Source: Kribbella sp. CA-293567 (lineage in GTDB: Bacteria; Actinomycetota; Actinomycetes; Propionibacteriales; Kribbellaceae). From it: a stretch of DNA of 64,000 nucleotides. Location of the stretch: assembly GCF_027627575.1 (NCBI RefSeq), contig NZ_CP114065.1:1364001-1428000 (forward strand), given 5' to 3'. The translations under genes were made by a program, and so were the position numbers. The notes beneath the pieces were generated by a model. The model was not told the origin of the DNA. It searched no databases and saw nothing but the letters and a program-made list of their open reading frames with translations. Shown in pieces: positions 1 to 10,608 of this stretch. Every line of letters begins with the position of its first letter. Position 1 is the first letter of the stretch.

Positions 1-370
1 TCAGGCGTCACCTCGGCGTCTCCGCGAGGTCAGCTGACGTGGTCCGGCGTGCCCCTCGTGCTCGCTGACCTGGATGCGGCTCTGTCCTGGGCACCTTCAC
101 GGACGGCGGCGAGCTGATGTGCTCTGGCGTGACTTCGGCGTCTTCGCGAAGCGAGCTGGCGTGGTCTGGGCATGAACTTGGCTTCGCGGATGGCGGCGAG
201 CTGATGTGCTCCGGCGTGACCTTGGCGTCTTCGCGAAGTGATCTGGCGTTGTCTGGGCATGAACTCGGCTTCGCGGACGGCGGCGAGCTGATGCGATCTG
301 ATCTGACCTCGCTGTCTTGGCGAGGCGAGCTGACGTGCTCTGGCGTGAACTCGACCTCGGGTGGTGAGAG
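1..370. repeat. Tandem repeat tract, about 87-bp unit
   Basis: Direct imperfect repeats fill the left edge. Two clear units start at 117 and 204 and a third, diverging one at 291; degenerate copies extend upstream to the window edge. Each unit carries the words gagctgatgtgctc, cttcgcgaag and gggcatgaact. An 87-bp period is a multiple of three, so open frames run through it on both strands, but those peptides look like repeat translation rather than protein. The tract ends at the ribosome-binding region of the downstream hydrolase. I see no gene in it. Confidence 0.75.
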
Positions 371-1096
371 GTGACGTTCCCTCGGATCGACCTGCTGAGG
401 TCGCCTGCTGATGCCACCGAGTTGATCCTGCTCGCCCACGGTGGGCAGGAGGCGTCGCTCGCTCCGACCGGCGACTGGCGCGCACCGATCCTGCGAATGT
501 GGCCGTTCGCCTCGGTGGCGATCTCCGCCGCCCGCGGTTCCGCGGTCGGCTTGATGCGCTACCGCTACCAGGGCTGGAACGGCGCTGAGGCACACGCTTC
601 CACCGACCTCCGGGCGGTTCTCGACCGGCTGCCCGCACGGATCACCCGAGTGCTCCTGATCGGACACTCGATGGGCGGCCGCGCTGTCGTTGCCGTCAGC
701 AACCACCCGCTGGTCGACCGCACCCTGGCCCTCGCCCCGTGGCTTCCGGCAGGAGAGCCGCTGGTCAAGCCGCAGGGCCCCGTGGTGATGGCCCATGGCA
801 CGGCCGACCGAGTCACCTCCCCGGCACTGACCGCCGCCTATGCCAAGCGTCTACGAAAAGCGGGCACGCCGGTCGCCTTGATCGCCGTCGACGGCTCGGA
901 CCACACGATGCTCGGGCGTAGCGCGGACTGGAACGCCCTCGTCCGCGACTTCGTCCAAGGCACCGCGGGCGCCCTCACCACCGACGCCGATCACCTCGAT
1001 CAGCTACCCCGATCAGGCCGCGCGGAAGCACCCCTCCATGGTGTTCTCGAGATCGCCAAATCCCGCCTCCGTCGCCGTGTCGTCGGCCAGTTCTAG
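371..1096 (+). CDS. Alpha/beta hydrolase
   Basis: A 241-residue cytoplasmic alpha/beta-fold hydrolase with no signal peptide. The early strand LILLAHGG is followed by the nucleophile elbow GHSMGG (serine near residue 99), an acid region HGTADRVTSP and a late histidine in DGSDHTML, so all three catalytic residues seem present. The start is GTG at 371, with GAGAG just upstream inside the end of the repeat tract. Substrate cannot be told. It is convergent with the methyltransferase gene, and a long inverted repeat separates them. Confidence 0.8.
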   Translation: MTFPRIDLLRSPADATELILLAHGGQEASLAPTGDWRAPILRMWPFASVAISAARGSAVGLMRYRYQGWNGAEAHASTDLRAVLDRLPARITRVLLIGHSMGGRAVVAVSNHPLVDRTLALAPWLPAGEPLVKPQGPVVMAHGTADRVTSPALTAAYAKRLRKAGTPVALIAVDGSDHTMLGRSADWNALVRDFVQGTAGALTTDADHLDQLPRSGRAEAPLHGVLEIAKSRLRRRVVGQF

Positions 1097-1129
1097 CCCC
1101 AGCAAGTGCTCGAACGGACCGCTTTAGTG

Positions 1130-1199
1130 GCGGGCTCCTGGCCAGGTAGCGGCAACAGACGCAGCACCTCGTCCGTCGGCGAGCCGGCCAGGAGCCCGC
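1130..1199. terminator. 14-bp inverted repeat between convergent genes
   Basis: GCGGGCTCCTGGCC at 1130-1143 is repeated as its exact reverse complement at 1186-1199, leaving a 42-nt loop. It fills the gap between the hydrolase stop and the methyltransferase stop, so it probably acts as a bidirectional terminator. The loop is longer than usual for an intrinsic terminator and there is no clean T-tract. Confidence 0.55.
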
Positions 1200-1211
1200 T
1201 CGTGGGATCGA

Positions 1212-2396
1212 TCATATGTTCGAATGTAGAGGAAGCGCAAGTCGGCGGCAGGAGTAGGCGACAGCGTCGCGGCCGATCCGCGTAACGATCAGCGTGGCGG
1301 TGGCCGAGCCCTTCGGGGAGAGCTTCTTGCGCAGCACCGCCGGGTCGAAATCAACCCCGCGTTTCTTGATCTCCAACGTGCCGATCCCGTGCGCGCGGAC
1401 CCAGGAGCGCAGGGCTTTCTCCTTGTAGGGAAGCTCTTCGATCACCTCGTACGCCGAGGCCAGCGGCGTCGCCGCCAAGGTGTCGCTACTGACATACGCG
1501 ATTCGTGGATCCACGAGCCACCCGTCGACCGCTGCTGCAACAGCCGTGACCAAGCCGGCCCTGACGACGGCTCCATCCGGCTCGTAGATGTACTGCCCGA
1601 CAGGCGCGCTCTCGACCTCAGGCGCCGACGTCACTGTCGCGCCGCTGGGCAGTAGGGTCGCGCGGCGCGTAGTACCGGCGTAGAGCTTGCCGGACCACAG
1701 TGCAGCCTCTTTGACCTCTCCTGCATCGCTGACCCACTCCGCCTCGACGCCTTCGGGTACGGCGTCGTGGGGGATACCCGGGGCCACCTTCACGCAGGCA
1801 GTACCCGTCAGGAGGTCGGTGATGAAGGACCAGGGCGGCGAATAGGCGTTGTGGTCGAACACCCGCCTCCCGTCCGCCCGCCGTGCCGGGTCGGCGAACA
1901 CCACGTCGTACTGCGAAACGTCCTGCGCCTCGGCATCGCCCACCAGCACCTCACCGGCCAGCCCCAGTGCCGCGAGGTTGGCCTGAGCCGCTGCGGCCGT
2001 CGCCGGATCGCGCTCGACTCCGGTGACTCGCAACCCAGCTCGGGCCGCGCTGATCAGGTCGCCGCCGATGCCGCAGCCCAGATCGACCACTGTTGCTCCG
2101 GGGAGGGTGTGGGCTATCCGTGCCGCCCGGTGCACGCCGACAGTCGTCCGGGTGGCTTGTTCCAGGCCGTCCGGCGTGAAGTACATCCGCGCTGCGTCGG
2201 TGACGCCGAACTTGGCAGCCGCGCGATGCCGTAGTGACGCCTGCGTCACCGCAGCGGTCACCACGGCAGCGTCGTACCGGCGTCTGAGTCGCTCGACCAG
2301 CTTCAGCTCCCCGCCAGGCGTGAAGGCGGCGCAGGTCTCAGCCAGTACTGCGGACCCGTCGCTAGTGAGCAGTAACGTGATCGATGAGGGGTCCAC
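1212..2396 (-). CDS. SAM-dependent methyltransferase, THUMP-like family
   Basis: A 394-residue class I methyltransferase. Motif I VVDLGCGIGGD lies near residues 102-112, an acidic VERD follows, and VVFADPARR sits at the motif IV position. An N-terminal helical part and a C-terminal segment rich in charged strands match the actinobacterial 'class I SAM methyltransferase, THUMP-like' family, whose substrate is not established to my knowledge; nucleic acid is plausible. Start is GTG at 2396 with a weak ribosome-binding site. It lies 22 bp downstream of the peptidoglycan-binding gene on the same strand and may be co-transcribed with it. Confidence 0.8.
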   Translation of the reverse strand: MDPSSITLLLTSDGSAVLAETCAAFTPGGELKLVERLRRRYDAAVVTAAVTQASLRHRAAAKFGVTDAARMYFTPDGLEQATRTTVGVHRAARIAHTLPGATVVDLGCGIGGDLISAARAGLRVTGVERDPATAAAAQANLAALGLAGEVLVGDAEAQDVSQYDVVFADPARRADGRRVFDHNAYSPPWSFITDLLTGTACVKVAPGIPHDAVPEGVEAEWVSDAGEVKEAALWSGKLYAGTTRRATLLPSGATVTSAPEVESAPVGQYIYEPDGAVVRAGLVTAVAAAVDGWLVDPRIAYVSSDTLAATPLASAYEVIEELPYKEKALRSWVRAHGIGTLEIKKRGVDFDPAVLRKKLSPKGSATATLIVTRIGRDAVAYSCRRLALPLHSNI

Positions 2397-2418
2397 CCGG
2401 CCAAGTCTGCCTGGACGG

Positions 2419-3030
2419 CTAGAGCGGGCTGGAGCAGGCCTTGCTCCAGGTGTTGGTCTTGCTGGAGAAGAGGCGCCAGTTCATCGCCGAACGGGTCTTG
2501 GGGCCGTAGATGCCATCGGCGGCCAGCTTGTGCCGCTTCTGGACCGCCTTGATCACTCCACGGGTGTTGCTGCCGTAGACACCGTCCACTGTGAGCTTGT
2601 AGCCGTAGCAGTAGTTCAGGTTGCGCTGCAGCGTCCGGATGGCGGTGTCGGGGTCGCCTCGGCGAGACGTCGTCCGGTACGGGTCGTCGCCGAGCATGAG
2701 GTTGCACGTGGTGCTCGTGCTGTTCCACACCGACGGCATGGGGACGCCCCAGCCGGTCCTGCCGACCGGTACCAGCCGGGCGTACAGGCACTGCGGAGTA
2801 GCCGCCGCCGCTGCGTCCATCCGCTGGCCGGCCGCGGCTGAGGCGTCGGCCTTGATCTGTACTGCGGGCGCACCGCCGCCTGGGGCAGCGCTGTCGGCGC
2901 CACTGGACGAGGAGTCGTTCGCGCCGTTGGCGGCCAGGCCGGCGACCACGAACGGACTGGCGACAATCGCGGCGATCACCACCAGCTTGCGGGGGCTCAG
3001 CTTCGGCAATGACGGGAGATGCAGCGCCAT
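2419..3030 (-). CDS. Membrane-anchored peptidoglycan-binding protein
   Basis: A 203-residue protein with a basic N-terminus and one hydrophobic segment (about residues 14-33, VVIAAIVASPFVVAGLA), then an exported Ser/Gly/Ala linker. The C-terminal half is a PG_binding_1 domain; DGVYGSNTR and DGIYGPKTRSA are its two signature turns. No catalytic cell-wall hydrolase domain is present, so it probably binds wall without cutting it. ATG at 3030 was chosen over an upstream frame extension because GGAGAG precedes it at good spacing. Two Cys pairs in the exported part could form disulfides. Confidence 0.8.
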   Translation of the reverse strand: MALHLPSLPKLSPRKLVVIAAIVASPFVVAGLAANGANDSSSSGADSAAPGGGAPAVQIKADASAAAGQRMDAAAAATPQCLYARLVPVGRTGWGVPMPSVWNSTSTTCNLMLGDDPYRTTSRRGDPDTAIRTLQRNLNYCYGYKLTVDGVYGSNTRGVIKAVQKRHKLAADGIYGPKTRSAMNWRLFSSKTNTWSKACSSPL

Positions 3031-3190
3031 GGGGACTCTCCTCGAGCAGTCGATCCCGGGGCGGCCGGGAACCCTACGGAGACGACGGTCCCACGAGCAG
3101 GTGGGGTCTAGCCAGCCCTCGGTGGCGGAAAGCGTCCAGGTGGTCACAAGGGGTGGAACCGGCCGCAGCGTGTTCGCCGGTGGCGAGAAT

Positions 3191-3217
3191 CTGGCACTCG
3201 AGTTGACCGAGTGCTAA
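3191..3217 (+). promoter_or_regulatory. CIRCE operator 1 (HrcA) overlapping groES promoter
   Basis: CTGGCACTC, a 9-nt spacer, then GAGTGCTAA. The right arm matches the CIRCE consensus 9/9 and the left arm 7/9. HrcA binding here is known for groESL operons in many bacteria. Confidence 0.92.
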
Positions 3218-3231
3218 TCGCGGCCTAGATT
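3203..3231 (+). promoter_or_regulatory. groES promoter, -35 TTGACC and -10 TAGATT
   Basis: TTGACC (3203-3208) lies 17 nt before TAGATT (3226-3231). The -35 box sits across the spacer and right arm of the first CIRCE element, so bound HrcA would block polymerase directly. Confidence 0.75.
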
Positions 3232-3236
3232 CGGTG

Positions 3237-3263
3237 TTGGCACTCTCCACCCGAGGGTGCCAG
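3237..3263 (+). promoter_or_regulatory. CIRCE operator 2, weaker
   Basis: TTGGCACTC, 9-nt spacer, GGGTGCCAG. Left arm 8/9 and right arm 6/9 to consensus. It lies just downstream of the predicted transcription start, in the 5' leader, as a second roadblock. Confidence 0.75.
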
Positions 3264-3356
3264 GTGGCCCGGCCTCTGATCCCCGCGACGGCAGCGGCGT
3301 ACGGCCACCCGCACCACCCTTGAACTCACCAAGAACTCGACCGTGGAGGTCAGCAA

Positions 3357-3653
3357 GTGTCGGTCACGATCAAGCCGCTCGAGGACCGTATCCTCGTTGC
3401 GCCGCTCGAAGCCGAGCAGACCACGAAGTCCGGCCTGGTCATCCCGGACACCGCCAAGGAGAAGCCGCAGGAGGGCGAGATCCTCGCTGTCGGCCCCGGC
3501 CGCATCGACGACAACGGCAACCGCGTTCCGCTGGATGTCAACGTCGGCGACAAGGTCATCTACTCCAAGTACGGCGGCACCGAGGTCAAGTACGACGGCC
3601 AGGACTACCTGATCCTGGGCGCTCGCGACATCCTCGCAGTCGTCACCAAGTGA
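3357..3653 (+). CDS. groES: Co-chaperonin GroES
   Basis: A 98-residue Hsp10 of standard length beginning [13 protein letters not shown]. It forms the heptameric lid of the GroEL folding chamber. The mobile loop region is [17 protein letters not shown] (about residues 21-36). The start is GTG at 3357, fixed by GGAGGT at 3345-3350. It is first in the groES-groEL operon, controlled by two CIRCE operators; groEL follows after 120 bp. Confidence 0.98.
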   Translation: MSVTIKPLEDRILVAPLEAEQTTKSGLVIPDTAKEKPQEGEILAVGPGRIDDNGNRVPLDVNVGDKVIYSKYGGTEVKYDGQDYLILGARDILAVVTK

Positions 3654-3749
3654 CGATCGCCTGCAGTTCCTGACTGATACCGCTCCGGTGCCGACTTTCC
3701 GGCACTGGAGCGGAGTCGGTTCTCCGGGGCGTGCGGGCACCATTGTTGA

Positions 3750-5393
<1,644 letters not shown>

Positions 5394-5410
5394 TTCTTCG
5401 CAGTACCCCG

Positions 5411-5460
5411 AACTGCCCGGCCGGTCCTTTCCTGGACCGGCCGGGCAGTTCTTCTTTCCC
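5411..5460 (+). terminator. Strong intrinsic terminator after groEL1
   Basis: A perfect 17-bp stem: AACTGCCCGGCCGGTCC (5411-5427), a 6-nt loop, then its exact complement (5434-5450), followed by a pyrimidine-rich run. It ends the groES-groEL1 operon. Confidence 0.92.
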
Positions 5461-5539
5461 ACGCGAACTCCTTCGTCGCCCGCTCCCGCCCACCCCTGGC
5501 TCGCGGCTCCTGCGTCGCCGCTCAACAGCTGCTGCGCCC

Positions 5540-5935
5540 CCTGCGTTCAGTGGTAGGCAGCCCTCCGTCGCTGCATCCCGCGATGCGCTGCAAGCCATTG
5601 AGCCGAGCCGCTCAACCACTGGCCGCTGCACTCCGCGATGAGTTGCAGTCACGAGTCGAGCGCCGACCATTGGTCGCACCCCCCGCGATGCGTTTCAGCT
5701 ACTGAGCCGAGCCGCCCACCATTGGTCGCTGCACCCCGGGATGGGGTGCAATAACCGGGTAGAGCTGCCTGCCACTGGCTGCTGCACCCGCGATGAGTTG
5801 CGAGCCGAGCCGCTGGCTGCTGCACCTTGCGATGCGTTGCAGCCACCGAGTCGAGTCGCCTGCCGCTGGCTGCTGCACCCGCTATGAGTTTCAGCCGCCG
5901 AGCCGGGCTGGGCCGCCAACTGCTGGTCGCCGCCG
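5540..5935. repeat. Degenerate ~52-bp intergenic repeats
   Basis: Seven copies of a unit carrying (G/T)ATGNGNTNC followed by gagccgagccg-like and ccattggtcgctgcacc-like words. The anchor motif starts at 5582, 5637, 5687, 5740, 5792, 5831 and 5883, so the period is 50-55 bp with one 39-bp unit. The tract lies in the 790-bp gap between groEL1 and the sigma factor gene, where many actinobacteria encode a WhiB protein. I find no credible gene in the gap. The repeats are too imperfect and lack the distinct spacers needed for CRISPR. Confidence 0.7.
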
Positions 5936-6250
5936 CTGTGTTGCCAGCCGAGTCGCCGCGATGCCATCAGTGCGACGACAGGAGTCATGTCACACCATCC
6001 CGCCAGACAGCCCCCGGATCACCTTGCAGTCATGGCAGCGGGACGAGCGACGAAGGAACGAGGTAGCTGGGGGTGGGGAGCAGGCGACGAAGGAGCCGGC
6101 GTGGGCGTCCGCAGTACGGCCCGACCGCTCGGCGCAGCGATCACGCTTTGTAGTGAAAAAAGCTCGGTTCTCACCGATTGCCACTAGGCAAAGGGGGGAG
6201 TGGGCCGTATTCTCTTGCACGCTGACCGGTCCGTGAACGAGGGGGCGAGG

Positions 6251-6871
6251 GTGACCGAGGTCCAAGTGCCGCACACCCATGATCGCGTGGAGTTGCGTGA
6301 TCTCGCCGCATTGGCCGGCGCGGGTGACTCGACGGCGTTGAACGACCTGCTCACCCGGGTCCGTGCTGTTGCCCACCGCTACGTGCGGTCGAGGCTCTGG
6401 ACGTATCCCGGTGGCGCCGACATGGTCGACGACGTCGCGCAGGAGGTTTGTGTCGCGGTGTTCGGCGCGTTGGGCCGGTACCGCGACGAGGGGAGGCCGT
6501 TCGAGGCCTTCGTCTACGGCATCGCGGCGCGTAAGGTCGCCGATGCGCAGCGTGCGTTCGCGGTGGCGGACTTGTCGACGCCGGATCTTCCGGACGGGGC
6601 GGACGAGTCGCCGACGCCGGAGGAGCACGCGGTCAGACATTCGGAGGTCCAGCACATCGTGGGGTTGCTGGACAGATTGCCGGAGAAGTTGCGGGAGATC
6701 CTGCGGCTCCGGGTGGTAGCGGGGATGTCAGCCGAGGAGACCGGCCGGGCACTGGGGATGACACCGGGGGCGGTGAGGGTCGCACAGCATCGGGCGTTGA
6801 ACACGCTCAGGGGGTTTGTGGGGCATGAGGCAAAGTCGGAACGAGGGGCAGGGGAGGAGCGACATGGCTGA
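6251..6871 (+). CDS. RNA polymerase sigma factor, SigD/ShbA type
   Basis: A 206-residue group IV (ECF-size) sigma factor. Region 2 spans about residues 40-85 (VDDVAQEVCVAVFGALGRY), then an acidic linker and region 4 near residues 140-185 (LPEKLREILRLRVVAGMSAEE, with the helix-turn-helix GMTPGAVRVAQHRALNTL). Its position between groEL1 and guaB matches sigD of mycobacteria and shbA of Streptomyces; ShbA drives the principal sigma gene hrdB. The start GTG 6251 is preferred because GAGGGGG (6239-6245) fits it; the GTG at 6200 has its purine run too close. It overlaps the anti-sigma gene by 8 nt. Confidence 0.88.
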   Translation: MTEVQVPHTHDRVELRDLAALAGAGDSTALNDLLTRVRAVAHRYVRSRLWTYPGGADMVDDVAQEVCVAVFGALGRYRDEGRPFEAFVYGIAARKVADAQRAFAVADLSTPDLPDGADESPTPEEHAVRHSEVQHIVGLLDRLPEKLREILRLRVVAGMSAEETGRALGMTPGAVRVAQHRALNTLRGFVGHEAKSERGAGEERHG

Positions 6872-8345
6872 CCGTTTTGATCTAGAAGCGATAGAGGCCG
6901 ATGACGCGCTGCTCGACCTGCTTGCAGCCGGTGGGGAGTCCGCCTGGGAGGCGGGCGAGCACGACCCGGCCCTGAAGCTGCTGGCCGGTCTGCGGCTGGC
7001 GGTGGAGGTCGAGGACGAGCTCCCGGTGGAGACGATCGACGATCCGGAGAGTTTCCTGGCGCGCTGTGCCGCCCTGAACCCGGTGACGGATCCGTTCGCC
7101 CGCAAGATGGCGGCGCGGAGCCTGGCTTTCGGTGTCGCCGCGGTGGCCGCGTTGTCGGTCTCCGGCGTGGCCGCGGCCGTCAACGGCGACCCGCTGTCGC
7201 CGTACGAGAAGGTGATCGAGAAGGTCGTCGACGGCCTGCGGGACGAGACGAGCTTCCCGAAGGACCAGCTCGAGGGTCTGCCGGTGGTCGACAAGACCAA
7301 GATCGTCAAGGTCTCGAAGAACTTCCAGGCCCAGGCCGCAGAGCGGGTGGCCGGCGAGAAGGCGAAGGACGCCGCCGAGGTCGCCACCGAGCCGGAGGCC
7401 GCCGTGATGTCCGCGGCGAAGCCGCCGCTGGCCCGCGCGATGCCGCAGAGCGAGCAGCAGTTGCTGATCGAGACGCCGGTCGTGCCGCCGCCGGTCGCGC
7501 CGGAGGAGAAGCCGGTCCAGCCGGAGACTCCGGTCGAGCAGCCCACCACCGAACCCAGCACCGAGCCGACGAACCCGCCGACCACGGAGCCGACGAACCC
7601 GCCGACGACCGAGCCGACGAACCCGCCGACCACGGAACCGACGAACCCGCCGACGACCGAGCCGACGAACCCGCCGACCACGGAACCGACGAACCCACCG
7701 AGTACGCCGCCCACCACTCCGGCCCCGGGTGGCGACAACAACGGGTCGACCGGGAACCCGGGCGAGCTGCCGGGCGGCGGTACGCCGAGCGCTCCGGTCA
7801 CCCCACCGCCGTCAGTGCCGAGCCCCGGCACCGGCGACAACGGCGGCGAGCAGACCTCCCCGGGTGGCGACCAGACCGGTGACCCGCAGGGCGACGACCA
7901 GCCTGGTGACAAGCCCGGCGACGACAAGCCCGGCGACGACAAGCCCGGCGACGACAAGCCCGGCGACGACAAGCCCAGTGGCGACCAGCCGAGCCCCGAG
8001 ACGGGCAACCAGACCGGTGACCAGGGCGACCAGAAGCCGGCCGACCCGGTCAAGGACCTCGTCGACAGCGTCCTTCCGCTTCGGCCGATCCAGACCAGCA
8101 CTCCGGTCAAGGACCCCGAGCGGCTGCAGCAGTACGTCGGCAGGGGCTTCTCGGGCAAGGGCAAGCACGCCGGGACCAAGCCGGCGCTGGGCTGGGCCAG
8201 GTCGCAGTACGCGAAGGGCAAGCACTCCAGCGGCCACTACGCCGAGGGCCGGCACGCCGCGATCGCGCGGGCGCACGGCTCGGTGGCACCGGTCACCATC
8301 CGGCAGATCCTCGGGTTGCTGAACAACCCGATGACCGACCGCTGA
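6864..8345 (+). CDS. rsdA: Membrane anti-sigma-D factor, RsdA-like
   Basis: A 493-residue protein. The cytoplasmic N-terminus (residues 1-60, acidic, with DDALLDLLAAGG) resembles the SigD-binding domain of RsdA. A membrane span follows at about residues 87-107. The outside part is unusually long and low in complexity: eight-residue EPTNPPTT repeats, then a GDDKP run, ending in a basic His/Lys segment that could contact wall polymers. Mycobacterial RsdA is released by proteolysis; a similar route is inferred here. ATG 6864 follows GGGGAGGAG and overlaps the sigma gene, so the pair is translationally coupled. Confidence 0.82.
   Translation: MADRFDLEAIEADDALLDLLAAGGESAWEAGEHDPALKLLAGLRLAVEVEDELPVETIDDPESFLARCAALNPVTDPFARKMAARSLAFGVAAVAALSVSGVAAAVNGDPLSPYEKVIEKVVDGLRDETSFPKDQLEGLPVVDKTKIVKVSKNFQAQAAERVAGEKAKDAAEVATEPEAAVMSAAKPPLARAMPQSEQQLLIETPVVPPPVAPEEKPVQPETPVEQPTTEPSTEPTNPPTTEPTNPPTTEPTNPPTTEPTNPPTTEPTNPPTTEPTNPPSTPPTTPAPGGDNNGSTGNPGELPGGGTPSAPVTPPPSVPSPGTGDNGGEQTSPGGDQTGDPQGDDQPGDKPGDDKPGDDKPGDDKPGDDKPSGDQPSPETGNQTGDQGDQKPADPVKDLVDSVLPLRPIQTSTPVKDPERLQQYVGRGFSGKGKHAGTKPALGWARSQYAKGKHSSGHYAEGRHAAIARAHGSVAPVTIRQILGLLNNPMTDR
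7555..7702 (+). repeat. 24-bp coding repeats (EPTNPPTT)
   Basis: About six in-frame 24-bp copies inside the anti-sigma factor gene encode the Pro/Thr spacer outside the membrane. Synonymous differences alternate between copies (accacg / acgacc). Confidence 0.85.
7906..7977 (+). repeat. 15-bp coding repeats (GDDKP)
   Basis: Near-identical in-frame 15-bp units encode a Gly-Asp-Asp-Lys-Pro run of about four copies in the exported part of the anti-sigma factor. Such a run is prone to length change. Confidence 0.85.
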
Positions 8346-8411
8346 CCGAAGCCGAACAGGGCACGCGGCCGGCAAGTGGTCCCCGCCGCAGGGGATCACT
8401 TGACCGGCTGA

Positions 8412-10004
<1,593 letters not shown>

Positions 10005-10111
10005 CGGTCACTGATTTACGGTCCGCGCCACGCCCTCCGAAGGTGTGTGCCGCGCAACAGGACGAGAATGGGTGACCGACCCAGCTCGTCGTCTGTTGGA
10101 AGGTGCGCTCG

Positions 10112-10561
10112 ATGTCATCAAGCACGCTCGACCGAACTCACGACCAGACTCCGCCGATCCGAACCTCCCGCCGAGGGGCGGTCATCCGCAGGATCTCACT
10201 CTTCCTGCTGGCGCTGACCGCCTCGCTCGGCTTCTCCCTGGTCCCGGCGTACGCGGCCTTCGTGCCGATCCCGTCGAACTACGTCTACGACACCAGCCGG
10301 GGTGCCTGGCACGACTACTGCACGCTGTCACCGGACGTCCCGTACGTACCGCCCGGCTCGCACGTCGACTTCCGCGGGCCCTGCGCCCGGCATGACATGT
10401 GCGAGGAGGCCGGCGGCAAGAACACCTATGCCTGCGACCGGTTGTTCTTCAATCTGATGCACGAACAGTGCGCCTGGGCGTTCGCCTCCGACAACCCGCA
10501 CCGTGGTCCGTGCGACTTCATCGCCGACACCTACTACAACACCGTCCGCCAAACCGGCTGA
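10112..10561 (+). CDS. Secreted prokaryotic phospholipase A2
   Basis: A 149-residue exported enzyme. After a basic N-terminus, a signal peptide (ISLFLLALTASLGFSLVPAYA) ends near residue 46. The mature part carries DFRGPCARHDMCEE, with the catalytic His94-Asp95 pair, then CDRLFFNLMHEQC, the pattern of small bacterial PLA2 enzymes such as the Streptomyces one. Six Cys residues in the mature part would form disulfides. Those enzymes hydrolyse the sn-2 ester of phospholipids with Ca2+. ATG 10112 is preferred over GTG 10103 because GGAAGG precedes it. It lies alone between guaB and guaB3. Confidence 0.87.
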   Translation: MSSSTLDRTHDQTPPIRTSRRGAVIRRISLFLLALTASLGFSLVPAYAAFVPIPSNYVYDTSRGAWHDYCTLSPDVPYVPPGSHVDFRGPCARHDMCEEAGGKNTYACDRLFFNLMHEQCAWAFASDNPHRGPCDFIADTYYNTVRQTG

Positions 10562-10596
10562 CCTCCCTGCCCGCTGTCGTCAGGGGGTCACCTCGG

Positions 10597-10602
10597 TAAG
10601 GT
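10597..10602 (+). promoter_or_regulatory. -10 box TAAGGT of guaB3, possible leaderless start
   Basis: TAAGGT is separated from the guaB3 ATG by exactly 6 nt, as expected if the transcript begins at the start codon. The same bases (AAGGTGA) could instead serve as a ribosome-binding site. Confidence 0.4.
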
Positions 10603-10608
10603 GACCCC

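Noticed and set aside
5540..5935. CRISPR array
   Set aside because: Units are degenerate, lack unique spacers and no cas genes are present.
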